Positions 1-9,369 of a DNA stretch of 64,000 nt are shown in pieces; position 1 is the first letter of the stretch; each line of letters begins with the position of its first letter. The notes under the pieces are model-generated. The model saw only the letters and a list, made by a program, of their open reading frames with translations, had not been told where the DNA came from and did no database searches. Made by a program: the position numbers and the translations under genes. The stretch is from Zea mays (lineage: Eukaryota > Streptophyta > Magnoliopsida > Poales > Poaceae), in the NCBI RefSeq assembly GCF_902167145.1, contig NC_050096.1, forward strand, positions 82,518,683-82,582,682. The letters run 5' to 3'.

Positions 1-469
1 ATAAACCAAAACCTAAGTGTCATGGGTGTTGCATCATGCCGAGCACATTTCTTTGTCTGATGTTGAGTGTTCGTCTCGTTCCGTTCCGGATTTCGGTTCG
101 CGATTCAATTTCGTTTAGTGGTCGCGCACGTCGTGGGTTTTTGATCCACGAAGTGGTTCGGCCCAGCCCAGCTTAGTCCAGCCCAGCTCAGCCGGCCTGG
201 CCCGCCCCGGCCTGCGCGCCCCTGGCGCCCAACCCCCCCCCATGCGCCCCCACCTCTCCTCTCTCTCTCATTTGGATCTCCCGCGCAACAACTTCCCTCT
301 CCCTCTCCCACCTCTCTCTCCCCGTGGTGCCCTAGGGTTTGGAGACGGCGATCACCGGATTTTGGACCCCGAGGTGAGCTCCCCTCCCCTTCTCTTCTCT
401 CTCTCCCTCTCCCTCCCCCTTCTTCTCCCCACGCGCGCCCCCTTCTTCCCCTGCTCGCGCGCGCCCCAT

Positions 470-960
470 GCCCGCCCCTGCTCGCCGGCGGCGCGGCGCC
501 CCCGCCCCTGCCCGGCCGCGGCGGCCCTCGTCCGCCCGTCCCCCGTCCCCCGGCCGCGGCGGCCCTCCCCTCGCGCGCGCGGCGGCGCCCGCCCTCCCCC
601 GGCGGCCTCGCCCGCCCCCTCCTCGGCCCGCGGCGGCGCTCGCCCGCCCCTCCCCGGCCCCCGGCGACCTCGCCCGCCCCTTCCCCGACCCCGACGGCCT
701 CGCCCGCCCCTCCCCGGCCCCCGGCGGCCTCCCCTTCCCCTTCCCCGACCCCGGCGACCTCGCCCGCCCCCCCGCCCGTCCCCCGGCCCGCGGCGGCGAT
801 CCCGCCCGCCCCTGCTCGCCGGTTCGCGTCCCCGGCGCGGCCCCCGGCGTGGCCCCGGCCGACTCGGCCGCTCCTGGCCGGCTCAACCGCCCCTGGGCCG
901 GTTCAACCGCCCTCCCCCTGTTCGGCCGCCCGTTCCCGTCCCGGCCTCGCCCGACCGTGT
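470..960. repeat. GC-rich low-complexity tract
   Basis: About 490 bases of C- and G-rich sequence built from variants of CCCGCCCC, CCCCGGCGGCCTCGCC and CTCCCCGGCCC. It is open in several frames on both strands only because stop codons are rare at this composition. In the splicing model it lies inside intron 1 of the long LTR transcript. It resembles a CpG-rich promoter-proximal region, but nothing specific can be assigned. Confidence 0.7.
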
Positions 961-1007
961 CCCCGTTCGCCCGCGCTCGCGATGATTATTCGTTAGTTAA
1001 CGTGCTG

Positions 1008-1316
1008 CGTCGCGCGCTTCGCCGCGCGACGGTTTGTCTAATTTCAGATTCTATCTGTGTGTTGCGTCGTGCGCTTCGTCGCGCGACGATCCATTTTTGT
1101 CTCAGGTTGTTTAAGGAGTAACGCCGCGTGTGCATTCACGCGACGTTCCACTTTAGACTCAGTTTAGTCGACATATGCCGTCGTGCGCTTCGTCGCGCGA
1201 CGTTTAACGTCTCCTCATAACTAAGGCGAAGTGCCTCATTGCGTGCTCGGTCGCGCGACGAGTCGCTAGCTTTTAATTTGTTTTAGAGTGCTTTGTCGCG
1301 CGTCTCGCCGCGCGAC
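1008..1316. repeat. Six hairpin-forming motifs at 57-bp spacing
   Basis: A palindromic motif of about 24 bp (arms CGTCGCGCG and CGCGCGACG around a CTTCGC-like loop) recurs at 1008, 1065, 1122, 1179, 1237 and 1294. Successive starts are 57, 57, 57, 58 and 57 bp apart. Arms are perfect in the first copy and partly decayed later, while the spacer sequence has diverged strongly. Conservation is therefore concentrated in the palindrome and its spacing. Each copy holds many CpG sites. Confidence 0.8.
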
Positions 1317-2831
1317 CATTCTTTTTATTTATCTCCACCTGCTTATAATAATTAGACATGAAACATGACTTTACTTTACGCTGAACATAGTGTCTACATT
1401 AAATTTCCTTCCATTAAGCGAGTGGTTAATTTATAATCATGTAACGTGATCGTTTCTCGACTGTCTTTTCCTCTTTCTCTCTTAACCGTACTCGCGAGCC
1501 CGCGTGGAACGTCTGTTTACTTATTGCATTCTATTGTATGGTGTACTGTTCTTTTGTATTAAATATGTGGATGTATGTATGTTTGCGCTCGCATATAGAA
1601 CGATCCGGTTGAAGAGCCCGAGGAACTCGCAGGAGAAGCCCCTGAGCAGCAGTCGGTTGGTGGAGGCAAGTGTCCTTTGACCTATCTCTGTCCTATTCAT
1701 TACTTAATTCACCCCCCGCATTACACCTTTATACCTAAGGATTGACTAGCTTTTGTTATCCATGTCCTTGTTTACCTATTTGGGTTGGATTATTATTGTT
1801 TAGCTTTATGCTATTGCTCAACTCTAATCAATGAACATGATGAGATTATCTATGATACGCTGTTTTCCCTTCTCTTATTATGATGTTGTACTTGTGGCTT
1901 TAAGGGGGCTCGAGCGGTTTCTCGAGTGCCTCTCCGTAAGGACCTGTTCTATGGATGACCGCCCGGGAAAACAGTGCAACCATGAGGGTGGAATGGGATG
2001 CCCTTAGCTAAATAATTAGAGGATCTGGGGTGTAGTTCGCTTCGTCGTCGTGCCGTCAATGGGGCTCGGTGTATGCGGCTCGCTCTGCCAAGGTTGATTC
2101 GTCCCTTGGGGAGGAGTGCGGTACATTTAGGAAACCTAACGGGCGGCTACAGCCCCGAGGAATCTTTGTAAAGGCTACGTAGTGAGACCCTGCCTGTTCA
2201 CCTTGGTAGTGTTTAAGGGTTTGATCGGCCCGAGGCAAGAGGGAATCACGGCTTATGGGTAAAGTGCACAACCTCTGCATAGTGTTATGAAACTGATATA
2301 TCAGCCGTGCTCACGGTTATGAGCGGCCAAGGGAGCTCCAGTGATTAGTGGTACTTGATAAGAGACCTTTTGGTTTACAGGTGGCAATGAGATTGATGGT
2401 TTTGGTTATGACTGTGGTGCTGGTAAGTGGTATTCTTTCCGTTTGGAAAGGGTACATCGGGTTAATAACTTGGGTTAATGCTAAAACTTGGCTTTCTATT
2501 AGTAAATAATAATCTGACCAACTAAAAGCAACTGCTTGACTTATCCCCACATAAAGCTAGTCCACTACAGCCAAACAGGATACTTGCTGAGTATGTTGAT
2601 GTGTACTCACCCTTGCTCTACACACCAAATCCCCCCCCTAGGTTGTCAGCATTGCAACCACTGCTCAGGCGAAGATGAAGCTGTGGAAGGAGACTTCCAG
2701 GAGTTCCAAGACTACGACGAGTTCTAGGAAGTGGGTTAGCGGCAACCCCCAGTCGGCTGCCTGTGAAGGCCGCGTTTATCTACGTTTCTTTTCCGCACTT
2801 TGATTTATTGTAAAGACTATATGGACCCTAA

Positions 2832-3371
2832 ACCCTGCTACGTCGGGCATTTGACCGGCATACTTGGTCCATCGAGTATCGCTGTGTGGTCTACCAGCAC
2901 AGTCGCGGGGTCTACCCGGACCGCTGGGAGGCGACTTGCATGGTGCGCCGTCTGGAGAACAGTCTCCAGGGTGCAGAGGCCTGCTCAGAGCACTATTCTA
3001 TCTCTGAGCGGGACTCAGCTGAGGCAGCCATGCAAGATGTTGCACGGCGTGCGCTTTCGCACTACTGCTCGGTTTTCGGTGGAGTAGCTGACGGTCTTGA
3101 CCTGAAGTATTACCCCCGCCGTCCATCTGGCAGCACAGGAGGCGTGATTGTCTCACCTGTCGGTGAGGGCAGTCCTAGGTTGAGCAGCACAGTCAACCTA
3201 GCCGCCGTGCTAAACACGGAGCTAGACCATGCATTAGACGAGCTGAGTAGGGCTCGTGCTGAGATCGCCCAGCTGCGGGCTGAGCGCGCGGAACGTCGTC
3301 ACCTGGAGGATGGTTCCCCCGCTCCCGTCGGGACTCAGCACATGTACCGCTCACCTCGGCGTGGATCCTAG
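2832..3371 (+). CDS. Unrecognised retroelement-associated protein with a C-terminal coiled coil
   Basis: The frame opens after a stop at 2829-2831 and closes at 3371, about 179 codons. GTG at 2884 or 2886 and the ATG at 2940 are possible starts, so the true start may lie in an upstream exon. The N-terminal half is rich in Arg, Cys and Ser. The C-terminal part (about 3190-3310) has heptad-like Leu/Ala spacing with alternating Glu/Arg (ELDHALDELSRARAEIAQLR), typical of a coiled coil. No protease, polymerase or zinc-knuckle motif is visible. It lies just inside the end of the long LTR. It may be the remains of a gag-like structural protein or a captured fragment. Confidence 0.4.
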   Translation, partial: TLLRRAFDRHTWSIEYRCVVYQHSRGVYPDRWEATCMVRRLENSLQGAEACSEHYSISERDSAEAAMQDVARRALSHYCSVFGGVADGLDLKYYPRRPSGSTGGVIVSPVGEGSPRLSSTVNLAAVLNTELDHALDELSRARAEIAQLRAERAERRHLEDGSPAPVGTQHMYRSPRRGS

Positions 3372-3615
3372 TCTTATGGCAATCCCGACTGCAAGACCAA
3401 GATAACTCTAGAACCATAGATCGTTAGAGTTGGATCTTGTAATTAATACAAAATACATACATAGAAGCTTCAGTCTTAGCGTTAGTCTTGCTCTTAGTTA
3501 GTCTTAGTTAGACAGGGTAGTTTGCTATATCCTGTGCATCTATGTTTGTCCTGATGAACTATGTTTGGTTTGGATCTTTGTAATGACTGTCACCAGAATG
3601 TAGGTATCCTCTGCA
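3372..3615 (+). other. AT-richer tail of the long LTR, no gene seen
   Basis: This stretch holds short repeats of TTAGTCTTAGTTAG near 3475-3515 and then non-coding sequence up to the LTR end. It resembles an LTR R/U5 or 3' flank. No convincing polyadenylation signal or open frame stands out. Confidence 0.4.
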
Positions 3616-3710
3616 TTTTGAAGCCCGGAACGTACAAGCTGGCCAACTGTCAAGGCGAGGTCTACAACAACGCTTGGAACATCCGACAGCTACGTCGCTT
3701 CTACCCTTGA
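3616..3710 (+). pseudogene. Integrase C-terminal codons of Huck pol (fragment)
   Basis: These 31 codons and the TGA at 3708-3710 are the end of the gypsy integrase C-terminal domain (LKPGTYKLAN ... NIRQLRRFYP). They match the end of the minus-strand copy at 59309-59405 almost residue for residue. This tail follows the integrase core and helps DNA binding. Everything upstream was displaced by the insertion ending at 3615. Confidence 0.85.
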
Positions 3711-3927
3711 GATGTTTTCAAGTCGTTCATATACCTCGTTTACATACACAAACAAAGTCTAACCATCAAGGAAGGGTCAGCCTTGCCTCGGCAAAGCCCG
3801 ACCCTCCCTCGGGGGCTAGAAGGGGCGAACCCCCTCTGTGTCAAAATTTTCCTCGGAAAAAATCTTTCTGCCAGAACATCTTTCGTGCTTTTCGACTGCT
3901 TCGATAGTGGGATCCCGAAAACGACGG

Positions 3928-4921
3928 AGTACACGTAAGCAGGCAAGGCCGACCGAGCCGAGGGACTCCTACGCCTCTGGGATACGGATACCTCACTCGT
4001 CACCTTCTGCGATAAGTAACTCACGCTCGGATAAGCGATTCCGCTGACTGAACAAGTCTTAACGCTCGAAAGCTTTTCTGCCGAAACGATTTTTCGTGCC
4101 TTCTCGACTATATCGATAACAAAATCCAACGGACAAGTAAGAGTACACGTAAGCGGCAAGGCCGACCGAGCCGAGGGACTCCTACGCCTCCGGGATACGG
4201 ATACCTCACTCATCACCTTCCGTGAAAAGTAACTCTCACTCGGATAAACAATTCTGTTACCGACGAACAAGTCCTGATACTCGAAACAAGGGGAAAAGAA
4301 ACGCAGCTTTACAACACGACGACGGTATGTTTGGGCCTCGGCGGCCGCAAAAAAACATACGCACACTACATATGAACTGTTCCTGCAGGTTTAGACATCA
4401 ATAGGGGGAGCAGCAGCACCCTCAGCATCGACTCCACCTTCGGCGGAATCCGACCCGGCCTCGGACGGCAACATGGTCGAAGGATCTCCACCTCGAAGAA
4501 AGATGTCAGCACCGCGCCTGGGCCATCGCCGCCGGGGTCTCCTCCAGGAACCCGGCCCGAGCAGACGGCTCGACCGGCCGCTCCATAGCCTTAGCCAGCT
4601 GTCCCCCGATGACATTAGCTAGGCTCATGGCCTCGGCAACCCGACTCCGGCGTTGGTCCCGCCAGTGGACGGCCCAGCCAGGCTCCGGCCGACGAAGCCT
4701 CTTTTCGAGCCAACTCCACCTCTGTCCATGCTGACACCGCTGCCTCCGGCTCCGGCTCATCGCAGAGCGGCCGAGGGTTTCTTTAACTAAGCAAGAGAAG
4801 CCTCGGGCGGCAAGGCCGACTGAGCCGAGGGACTCCTATGCCTTCGGAATACAGATACCTCACTAGTCACCTTCCACACAAGGCAACTCACACTTGGTTA
4901 AGCGGTTCGGCTAGCCGACAG
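3928..4921 (+). repeat. Three copies of a 110-145-bp repeat in the Huck 3' region
   Basis: A block starting GTACACGTAAGC and containing GGCAAGGCCGACCGAGCCGA, GATACGGATACCTCACTC and CTCGGATAA recurs at about 3928-4072 and 4140-4273 (offset about 213 bp). A more diverged copy lies at 4808-4921. The minus-strand Huck copy has matching blocks near 58130-58240, 58790-58900 and 59010-59110. Confidence 0.75.
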
Positions 4922-6914
4922 GCAAGTCCTAGTGCTCGAAATGAGGAAAAACACGGCTTTACGCCCAATTACATAGATGTTCAGGCCCTGACAGCCATAA
5001 TGAACAGACACCGACACTCAAGGTGCTATTACAAACTGAACTCCGGTTCCACTCCCACAGGTACGAACAACCCCCCACATCGGAGGGCCTGTGGGACGAC
5101 AACATCCAGGTGGCTCGCCGACGCCCGCTCCGGCAGCAGCGACAACGACCTCCGCTTCGAGTGGCCAAACAGCAGCAGCGATGACCTCAGGGCAGACGCT
5201 GCTGCGACAAGGCCCTCGCCCACGTCCCCACTCGAGGGGCGAGGACAAGCTATCAAAGCCAAAGAGCCAGAGGCTCGGAGCGCGGATGGCGGCAGCGATC
5301 TCGTCAGCGACGAGGACTTCTTCAGTCGCCACCACCTCAGCACCGACCTCCACACGGAGGCGTCATACCAGAGCAAGGGCAGGACAGCCCAAGAACACGA
5401 ACGCCGCCCTAGCAGCGCGCGACGTCTTGGGCGGTCCCCCGGTGCGTGCGGCGCGACCCCGCACATCAGCTAGATAGCCACACTCCGCCCGACGGCAGCA
5501 GGGGGCACCGGGAGCCGAGCCAGAGCCAGCTGAGCCAGCGAGCCCAACGCGCTGAAGCTGACGACGCTCGCGGCCGACCAGAACCGCGTTGTCGAAGTCC
5601 GCCCCTTCCGCTAGGCCGGTGAGCGCCCTCTCCCCTGAATGTTGAAGGAGAGGGTGACCCACGAACCCGTGCGGGAGGTAGAGCTCCGGCTCAGCTCGCC
5701 CTCCGCCCCAGCAAGGATGATGAAGATCCTTGAAGCTAAGGGCGGGGTGGAGGTCGCAGCCCGGCTCGCTTCTCCCCACCATCAAACCGGTGGTCACCGT
5801 CTTGGGTGACCATCGGCAAGGGGATGCAGCCGGGCTGCCTGATGAAAATCCTTGAAGCCGAGCGATGGCTGAAAGGTACCAACTTCCGCGAAGTTGCGTT
5901 CCTCCAACGACGGCAAGACGAAAGCGACGCGGGCGCTCCCCATCCGGGGGCTCGGAAGGTGGAAGGACGCGACGCATGAGGGGAGTGCGAAGGAATGGCT
6001 GCCATCCAAGGAGGTCACCCCCTTTTTAAAGGCGACTCTCCCCACTTGCGCCCTCAGCCGTCGCGAACTGAGTCTTCACCAACACGCTCCAAGGTCCTCC
6101 CCCTACGACACGGGGGCTGGGTCCCACGCGTCATGCAAGCTGGCCCAGGACAGAAGGAGCCAAACCGCCGCGCGCGGAGCGCGTAACTACCCAGCGGTTA
6201 CAAGCACTCCTCCACTTTCGCCCAGACCAGCGGGTGAAAGGGCGGACCGCCATGCAGGCGGCATGCAACCGCACCAAGGGGGCACACCCTTTCGACTTCG
6301 ACGCGTCCAGCATGGAGGCCCAGGCCCACACGTCATGTAACCGGCGCGCCGGTTACTACGTGCGAGAAACTGCACCGCCACTTGCGCCAGTACCGCGCCT
6401 TCTCGATTGCGGAACCGGTGCCGCGACTCGAGGCAACCCCGCGCATGGCCCAATAGTGCCAACCAGGCGCATCGGCCGCGAGAGAAGGCGCGATGGTCGA
6501 TATGGCCAAAAGTGGGTCGGCAGTGATGGCGGTGGCAGGCGGGCGGAAGCAGCGGTCAAGTCGTCTGCAAGCTCACGTCTCCTCCTGGGACAGTGAGAGA
6601 ACCCTCTCCCACGGTGTGAAGACGACGCGCCCGTGTTCCGTTCCTCGAACGGCTCGCGCACGCACAACGGCTGCCCCGCGAACCACTCGTCCCGTCGCAT
6701 TAACTCTGCGGCAGGACAGGCGGCAACTTTGGCAGGCAAAGCAGGCGACGCTTCACCTCCACCATAATGACCACGTCAAAAAAGGTACGCCACGTCGTTC
6801 AATTTCGTATCCTTTTCCTCTTCCCCTTTCTCTCTCTTGCTACAGGGACCGGGAAAGGGGATACTCCGAAAAGGATCCTTCTCCGCGAAGGAAGCGGGCC
6901 CCGAGCCCCCCTAC

Positions 6915-7125
6915 TGATCAGAGGTTCGAAGGCTGGCCCCTCGGAAGGGTTCAACAGCCGCCTCAGAGCACTCGGGCTCTACGCCCACTACTGGTCAGGC
7001 GTTTGAAGGCTGGCCCCTCGGAAGGGTTCGACAGCCACCTCAGGCCACTCGGGCTCCGCGCCCACTACTGATCAGGGGTTCGTAGGCTGGCCCCCGAAGG
7101 GTTCGACAGCCGCCTTAGAGCAAGC
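6915..7125 (+). repeat. 77-bp tandem repeat in the Huck 3' region
   Basis: The core GGCTGGCCC (with or without CTCGGAAGGGTTC) starts at 6931, 7008 and 7085, exactly 77 bp apart. It is followed each time by a CACTCGGGCTC...CCCACTACTG segment. The same array is present, reverse-complemented, at about 56100-56300 in the other Huck copy. Confidence 0.85.
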
Positions 7126-8367
7126 AGAGCGAGGGATGACTCTAGGTACATCTGATACATGGTTGAGGCTCGGGCTATGCTCCCGAGGTACCCTAGGACA
7201 TTTCCGAGACCAGCAGGAGCGATTCTGTAACGGAATCCCATCAGAGGGAGGCATCGAGCCCTCGGACCCTATCAAACGGGACCAAGTCTGGCAAATCACC
7301 TGCAGGTACTTTTGGAGCGTGCCTTCTAGCCACTAGCCGACCCTTATCGAATGGGGCACGGGCGTCCACTCGGATCACCCGTTAGCAACTCACCGGAAAC
7401 ACCATGTTCAGCGCCCTCTGAGGGCGACATGGCGCTTTCCCCCCCACCTCCTTGCGGAAAGGCGACGAAGGGGCATATGAAAAAAGCCGAGTCTGTCCTT
7501 GGCCATCCTCCCGCTCTGTGCGGAGGCTCGGGGGCTGCTCTCGCAAACCCGGCTCCGGCCAAACCTTTGACAGCGTCAACATACCAGCCCGAGAACTTGG
7601 AACCTGACTATGGAACTGGGCAATGACCAGTTCGCATGAGGGAACAACCAGACTGGCCGAGGCATCACGAAAGGCATTAAGACCTCGAAGGAGTCAAACC
7701 ACTCCTCTGAGGCCTCGGGGGCTACACCCGGCGGGTGCGCTCGCGCGCACCCACCGGAACGAAATGCAACCGAGAAAGGCCGATCCCCTTGCAAAAACGT
7801 GCGACAAAACCCTCCAAGCGAGTACTAACACTCCCTTCGAGGCTCGGGGGCTACTGTCGGGGACCATAATTAGGGGTACCCCTAAGACTCCTAATCTCAG
7901 CTGGTAAACCCCATCAGCACAAAGCTGCAAAGGCCTGATGGGCGCGATTCCGGTCAAGGCTCCGTCCACTCAAGGGACACGATCTCGTCTCGCCTGAGCC
8001 CAGCCTCGGGCAGGAATAGTAGACCAAGGCAGATTCACGCCTCGCCCGAGGGTCTCCTCAAGAAACGGGCGCACCTTCGACTCGCCCGAGGCCCAGCTCG
8101 GGCATGCTTCACGGAGAAGCAACCTTGGCCAGATCGCCACGCCAACCGACCGTATTGCAGGAGCAATCAATGCAAGGATCACCTGACACCTTGTCCTGAC
8201 GCACGCTCCTCAGTCGACAAGGCCGCAGTGACCGTAGTCACTTCTCCGCTCCACTGACTGACCTGACAGGAAAACAGCGCCGCCTGCCCTGCTCTGACTG
8301 CTGTGCTACTCACCAGAGTGAGGCCGACAGCAGCTAAGTCCAGCCTCGGGCGCCATAGGAAGCTCCG

Positions 8368-8705
8368 CCTCGCCCGACCCCAGGGCTCGGCCCCCGTCTC
8401 GGCCTCGGAAGACGGACTCTGCCTCGCCTAACCCCAGGGCTCGGACTCAACCTCGACCTGGGAAGACGAACTCCGCCTCGCCCGACCCCAGGGCTCGGAC
8501 TCAGCCTCGACCTCGGAAGACGGACTCCGCCTCGCCCGACCCCAGGGCTCGGACTTGGCCTCGACTTCGGAAGACGGTCTCCGCCTCGCCCGACCCCAGG
8601 GCTCGGACTCAGCCTCGACTCCGGAAGATGGTCTCCGCCTCGCCTGACCTCAGGGCTCGGACTCAGCCTCGACCTCGGAGGAGCCACCACCTCGCCTGAC
8701 CTTGG
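8368..8705. repeat. 54-bp tandem repeat in Huck LTR U3
   Basis: CAGGGCTCGG recurs at 8381, 8435, 8489, 8543, 8597 and 8651, each 54 bp apart. Each unit carries CTCGCCCGACCCCAGG and CTCGGAAGACGG segments. Because 54 is a multiple of 3, a repetitive open frame appears on the minus strand. The minus-strand Huck LTR has the same array with a 56-bp unit and about ten copies. Confidence 0.9.
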
Positions 8706-9084
8706 GCTCGGACCGACCACATCACAGGGGGGGCCATCATTACCCTACCCCTAGCTAGCTTAGGCTACGGGGAACAAGACCGGCGTCCCATCTGGCTCGT
8801 CCCGGTAAAACAAGTAATGATGGCACCCCACGTGCTCCATGACGATGGCGGTTCTTAGCCCCTTACGGAAGCAAGGAGACGTCAGCAAGGATCCGACAGC
8901 CCCGACAGCTGTGCTTCCATAGGGCTCAAGCGCTCCTCCGACAGCCACGACATCACATGAACAGGGCAGCAACACCTCTCTAACAGCCATGTAGGCATGT
9001 ACAAAGGGCTTTGGCTCTCCTTTGCTAGACACGTTAGCACATTGCTACACCCCCCATTGTACACCTAGGCCCTCTCCTTACATC

Positions 9085-9091
9085 TATAAAA
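9085..9091 (+). promoter_or_regulatory. TATA box of the Huck LTR
   Basis: TATAAAA lies about 285 bp before the LTR end, just before GGAAGGTCCAGGGC. The same context occurs in the solo LTR (minus strand, 21179-21185) and the minus-strand Huck LTR (53881-53887), which supports a conserved core promoter. Confidence 0.7.
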
Positions 9092-9113
9092 GGAAGGTCC
9101 AGGGCTCTCGCAC

Positions 9114-9129
9114 GGGGGGGGGGGGGGGG
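9114..9129 (+). repeat. Run of 16 guanines
   Basis: A pure G16 tract lies about 25 bp downstream of the TATA box of this LTR. The corresponding position of the other Huck LTRs has no such run. Length may be uncertain from sequencing. Confidence 0.8.
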
Positions 9130-9369
9130 TGGCCGCGCGGGAGAACGGGCAGACGCACAAGGCTCTCGCCCTCTCTCGCTCTCCCTCGCGAACGCTTGTA
9201 ACCCTCTACTGCAAGCACATCCGCCCTGGGCGCAGGACAACACGAAGGTCGCTGTTTCCCCTTGCTATTTCCCCCTTGTGTTCCGTCTCGCGCCGACCCA
9301 TCTGGGCTGGGACACGCAGCGACAATTTACTCGTCGGTCCAGGGACCCCCCGGGGTCGAAACGCCGACA

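Larger units (their letters stand above)
242..2727 (+). other. Candidate three-exon small acidic protein inside the long LTR
   Basis: Three segments join in one frame across splice-like sites. Exon 1 (ATG at 242) ends at 373 with GAG before GTGAGC. Exon 2 (1599-1665) follows a TATAG acceptor and ends before GCAAGT, a GC-type donor. Exon 3 (2642-2727) follows a C-rich tract and TAG and ends in a stop codon at 2725-2727. Phases match (0, then 1). The product would be about 95 residues. Its second half is strongly acidic, with EEPEELAGE from exon 2 and EGDFQEFQDYDEF at the C-terminus. No known function is recognised. The exon 1 ATG is only the first in frame, and the proline/serine-rich start is low complexity. 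It could be chance, though acidity continuing across both junctions argues for a real transcript. Confidence 0.3.
1..3615 (+). mobile_element. Right part of a very long LTR (Flip/Gyma/Tekay-type gypsy element, family uncertain)
   Basis: The sequence to 3615 is unrelated to the Huck pol sequence that starts at about 3616, as comparison with the second Huck copy near 59400 on the minus strand shows. It ends in CA (3614-3615), as an LTR should, followed by a possible TSD of TTTTG at 3616-3620; the other end lies outside the window. It holds a GC-rich promoter-like stretch, a 57-bp repeat array, possible spliced exons and an open frame at 2832-3371. LTRs longer than 3 kb occur in maize Flip, Gyma and Tekay-like gypsy families, but I cannot fix the name. 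Plus orientation is inferred from the reading direction of its open frames and splice-like sites. Confidence 0.55.
3711..7854 (+). other. Long 3' untranslated region of the plus-strand Huck element
   Basis: About 4.1 kb between the pol stop and the 3' LTR. The corresponding region of the other Huck copy is 55367-59306. Many open frames appear, but they do not keep one frame between the two copies, so I treat the region as non-coding. It contains a roughly 213-bp repeat, a 77-bp repeat, and at 7840-7854 the purine-rich GAGGCTCGGGGGCTAC-like tract that would prime plus-strand DNA synthesis beside the LTR. Confidence 0.65.
3616..9369 (+). mobile_element. 3' end of a Huck-type Ty3/gypsy retrotransposon (plus strand)
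   Basis: It starts in the last codons of pol (3616), passes through about 4.1 kb of untranslated sequence and a polypurine tract, and ends with a complete LTR (7855-9369). The whole segment is homologous to 53592-59400 on the minus strand, a second copy in opposite orientation. The 5' part is outside the window, beyond the inserted long LTR. The element is inserted in the reverse-transcriptase region of element C: minus-strand copia coding sequence begins directly at 9370. Huck belongs to the Tat clade and is among the commonest maize families; the name is by recognition. Confidence 0.75.
7855..9369 (+). mobile_element. Huck-type 3' LTR, 1515 bp
   Basis: Starts TGTCGGGGACCATAATTAGG and ends CGAAACGCCGACA, so it has the standard TG...CA ends and a short terminal inverted repeat (TGTCGG/CCGACA). 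A purine-rich tract lies directly upstream. It includes a six-unit 54-bp repeat in U3, a TATA box at 9085 and a G16 tract. The next 5 bases (ATTTT, 9370-9374) are the expected TSD copy; the partner is outside the window. Confidence 0.85.

Noticed and set aside
242..1121. Long proline/arginine-rich frames on both strands near the left edge
   Set aside because: They arise from the GC-rich tract and have low-complexity composition, with comparable frames on the opposite strand. Only the short exon 1 segment to 373 is considered, as part of a spliced model.
4838..5473. Open frame in the Huck 3' region sharing short segments with 57410-58054
   Set aside because: Shared stretches switch frame between the two copies because of indels, and no start or domain is conserved. 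The similarity is explained by DNA homology.
8334..8720. Minus-strand 128-codon repetitive frame
   Set aside because: It is the translation of the 54-bp tandem repeat (18 codons per unit) in the Huck LTR, with no start context or homologue.
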